From CAKSNH01 sp964422725 (lineage in GTDB: Bacteria > Bacillota > Clostridia > UBA1381), in the NCBI GenBank assembly GCA_964422725.1, contig CAYRCC010000073.1:1-5331 (forward strand): a stretch of 5,331 bases of DNA. Direction: 5' to 3'. Shown here piece by piece: positions 4,192 to 5,331 of the stretch. Numbering within the stretch: the first letter of the stretch is position 1; every line of letters starts with the position of its first letter. Below the pieces are notes generated by a model that was given only the letters and a program-made list of their open reading frames with translations, searched no databases and was not told the origin of the DNA. Both the position numbers and the translations under genes were made by a program.

Positions 4192-5025
4192 GTGAAAAAG
4201 TATATCGGAATTTTTGTATCTATACTTATAATGTTTAGCTGTGCGGCGGCGGTAAATGCGGAGTCGATGAAAATATCGGTGAGTAATACGACAGCCAATG
4301 CCGGTGATACCGTTATTGTAGCGGTAAATGCGGAGAATAATCCGGGCGTTGCATCGGGAAGTATAAAAGTCAAGTTTGATAATACAAAGCTTATACCCGT
4401 ATCGGTAACAAAAGGTGATGTTTTAAGCTCGTGCTGGCGTTTTACGTCAAATCTTGAAGATGACCGCTCAGATGCGACAGAGTTTGAAGAGGTTACATTT
4501 TCGTGGATAAACTTATCGAATCTGACAGGCAACGGAGCTATTGCAAATATCGAGTTTGTAGTCAAAGAGGGTACAGCGGAGGATATAGAACTGGCAGTTG
4601 TGGTTTCAGAGCTTGTTTCAGAGCATGCTGACAATACAAGAAAGAATATTACCGCACAAACCGAAAACGGTAAAATATCATTAAGCAGCAGCGGCGCAAA
4701 TACTTCAGACGGTAAGTATACGGTTGAAATTACAAACAATACCTTCAGTAAAGGTACAAATGAAATAAGCGGTAAAGTTACACTGTCTGTGTTTTCACCG
4801 ATAAGCGAAAGTGCTGTGTTTGTCTGCGGTATTTATAACAGTGACGGAGAACTTGTTGCTATTGATACAAAAACCAAAAATTTGTCGGTAGGAATAAATA
4901 CGGTTGAATTTTCGGAAATGAATGTAAAAGTAACAGGAATAGGTAAATGTGCTGTAAGGGTGTATTCGTGGAACAGTCTGACAGGTATGAAACCAAAGAC
5001 GGAAAGTATATTGAGAACGTACTAA
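4192..5025 (+). CDS. Secreted single-cohesin protein with C-terminal beta-rich domain (277 aa)
   Basis: This is an exported protein with a GTG start. Residues 1-23 are a signal peptide (MKKYIGIF, then a hydrophobic core, cleavage likely after VNA). Cys17 sits in a poor lipobox (MFSC), so a lipoprotein is less likely. Residues 26-165 form a cohesin: AGDTVIVAVNAENNPGVAS, KFDNTKLIPVS (62-71), GDVLSS, VTFSWINLSNLTGNGAIANI and a closing GKISLS strand. A Ser/Gly linker (165-174) leads to a domain at 175-277 predicted to be beta-rich, with SWNSLTGMKPKTES near the end, a motif type I associate with C-terminal modules of clostridial surface proteins (recognition from memory, not checked). The gene follows the cohesin-dockerin gene by three bases in the same frame. 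It can offer a dockerin-binding site but has no dockerin or wall anchor. Its cohesin could bind the dockerin of its neighbour or of enzymes elsewhere. The cohesin call is strong; the function of the C-terminal domain is unknown. Confidence 0.88.
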   Translation: MKKYIGIFVSILIMFSCAAAVNAESMKISVSNTTANAGDTVIVAVNAENNPGVASGSIKVKFDNTKLIPVSVTKGDVLSSCWRFTSNLEDDRSDATEFEEVTFSWINLSNLTGNGAIANIEFVVKEGTAEDIELAVVVSELVSEHADNTRKNITAQTENGKISLSSSGANTSDGKYTVEITNNTFSKGTNEISGKVTLSVFSPISESAVFVCGIYNSDGELVAIDTKTKNLSVGINTVEFSEMNVKVTGIGKCAVRVYSWNSLTGMKPKTESILRTY

Positions 5026-5039
5026 ACAGCGATATTGGT

Positions 5040-5127
5040 ATAACCTAACGCAGATGTCCCCCGCCCTTTTGGTGGTGGGGGACATTTCGTGGTTTCAGTG
5101 GGAGTTGTAAGCTCACACTGAAAAGAG
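5040..5127 (+). ncRNA. Two-hairpin structured element, copy 2
   Basis: It begins 14 bases after the stop of the small cohesin gene with ATAACCTAAC (5040-5049). Hairpin A has AGATGTCC starting at 5052, extended to ATGTCCCCC / GGGGGACAT (5054-5062 and 5077-5085) with inner GC pairs around CTTTT. Hairpin B has 12-base arms (5093-5104 and 5112-5123) with one G-A mismatch and loop TTGTAAG, followed by AAGAG. It mirrors 813-896 in order and size. The strong hairpin A plus TTT at 5085-5087 may give some termination, but the T-tract is too short for a standard terminator. Structured RNA or a palindromic repeat are both open. Confidence 0.55.
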
Positions 5128-5162
5128 CCGGAATCGTTGTTCTGATTTAAATACAGATGATT

Positions 5163-5197
5163 ACAGAGTCATAGGATTTTGAGTCCTATGACTCTGT
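5163..5197. repeat. Perfect 14-bp inverted repeat (possible terminator or recombination/regulator site)
   Basis: ACAGAGTCATAGGA (5163-5176) is followed by a 7-base loop TTTTGAG and its exact reverse complement (5184-5197). The following bases TGCTGTATC contain no T-tract, so a classical intrinsic terminator is not supported on the plus strand; nor is there one on the minus strand. It lies between the end of the cohesin operon and a consensus -10 box, and may be a boundary hairpin. Confidence 0.7.
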
Positions 5198-5232
5198 TGC
5201 TGTATCAAGAGGAAATTTTCGGATAAATATTA

Positions 5233-5238
5233 TATAAT
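5233..5238 (+). promoter_or_regulatory. Consensus -10 box TATAAT of a possible promoter for the next unit
   Basis: TATAAT is perfect, but no good -35 box stands 16-18 bases upstream (AGGAAA region). Transcription would begin near 5245 and run off the window. The AT-rich context (AAATATTATATAAT) raises the chance of coincidence. If it is real, it may need an activator. Confidence 0.35.
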
Positions 5239-5240
5239 GT

Positions 5241-5331
5241 GTCTTGTCGGAGATATCCGATGTTAAAGGTAAGACTGAAAACAGTGTAAAAGCCGGGCGG
5301 TTATGCCACCTGATTCCTGTACTTTATAGTC
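5241..5331 (+). other. Unidentified right-edge segment: structured leader or truncated open frame
   Basis: GTCTT (5241-5245) can pair with AAGAC (5271-5275), enclosing the hairpin TCGGA-GATA-TCCGA (5247-5260). Next come CTG-AAAA-CAG (5275-5284) and GGCGG / CCACC (5296-5310) with one mismatch. One plus frame is open from the stop at 5235-5237 to the window end and would include SVKAGRLCHLIPVLYS. It has no ATG and no ribosome binding site, and a minus frame is also open for 22 codons (5263-5331). The segment is clearly GC-richer than its surroundings. I cannot decide between a leader RNA and a gene start. Confidence 0.3.

Noticed and set aside
4192..4266. Lipoprotein signal with Cys17
   Set aside because: The sequence MFSC departs from the lipobox (Phe at -2), and a normal signal peptidase I site (VNA) follows; an ordinary signal peptide fits better.
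3960..4739. Long minus-strand open frame of 259 codons
   Set aside because: It lies antisense to the dockerin end and the second cohesin gene, has low-complexity Ser/Thr-rich composition typical of a reverse shadow, and has no ribosome binding site or family features. The plus-strand domains are unmistakable.
5239..5331. 5' end of a group II intron after a hairpin (group IIC style)
   Set aside because: The segment starts GTGTC after the -10 box, but I cannot recognise domain I features, it is some 40 bases past the hairpin, and no reverse transcriptase is in view.

Overview
The window looks like chromosomal DNA of a gut-type, low-to-mid GC member of the Clostridia (Bacillota), possibly near the Oscillospiraceae/Ruminococcaceae. 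The reasons are secreted proteins with cohesin and dockerin modules, GLUG-type beta-helix repeats and Big_2 immunoglobulin-like repeats, strong GGAGG ribosome binding sites, and a short Firmicutes-type Mor regulator. No species can be named from the sequence alone.

Layout. Bases 1-335 are non-coding and packed with perfect hairpins. They hold an 81-base direct repeat (1-81 and 248-328), two tandem hairpin units whose stems differ by compensatory changes, and a good intrinsic terminator (301-332). Bases 336-563 are AT-rich leader DNA with a doubtful promoter and a short start-less open frame. At 564-821 is a small Mor-family DNA-binding protein. Bases 822-1059 carry the first copy of a two-hairpin element (813-896) and a further structured leader. 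At 1060-4188 is a 1042-residue secreted protein with the order signal peptide, GLUG beta-helix, six Big_2 domains, cohesin, dockerin. Three bases later, at 4192-5025, is a second secreted protein made of a signal peptide, a cohesin and a C-terminal beta-rich domain. Bases 5026-5331 carry the second copy of the two-hairpin element (5040-5127), a perfect 14-bp inverted repeat (5163-5197), a consensus -10 box (5233-5238) and the start of an unidentified unit that runs off the window.

How the parts may work together. The two secreted proteins form a tight translationally coupled pair. They read as parts of a cohesin-dockerin (cellulosome-like) surface assembly. The large protein can both bind a dockerin, through its cohesin, and dock onto a cohesin, through its dockerin, so it could be an adaptor scaffoldin. 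The small protein offers one more cohesin. Neither shows a sortase motif, SLH domain or C-terminal membrane anchor, so attachment must come from partners outside this window. The Mor-like protein may regulate the pair, but that is inference from position.

The most original signals are non-coding: two dispersed copies of an ATAACCTAAC plus two-hairpin element, one after the Mor gene and one after the cohesin gene, whose second stem shows three compensatory base-pair changes around a conserved TGTAA loop; and the covarying tandem hairpin array at the left end.
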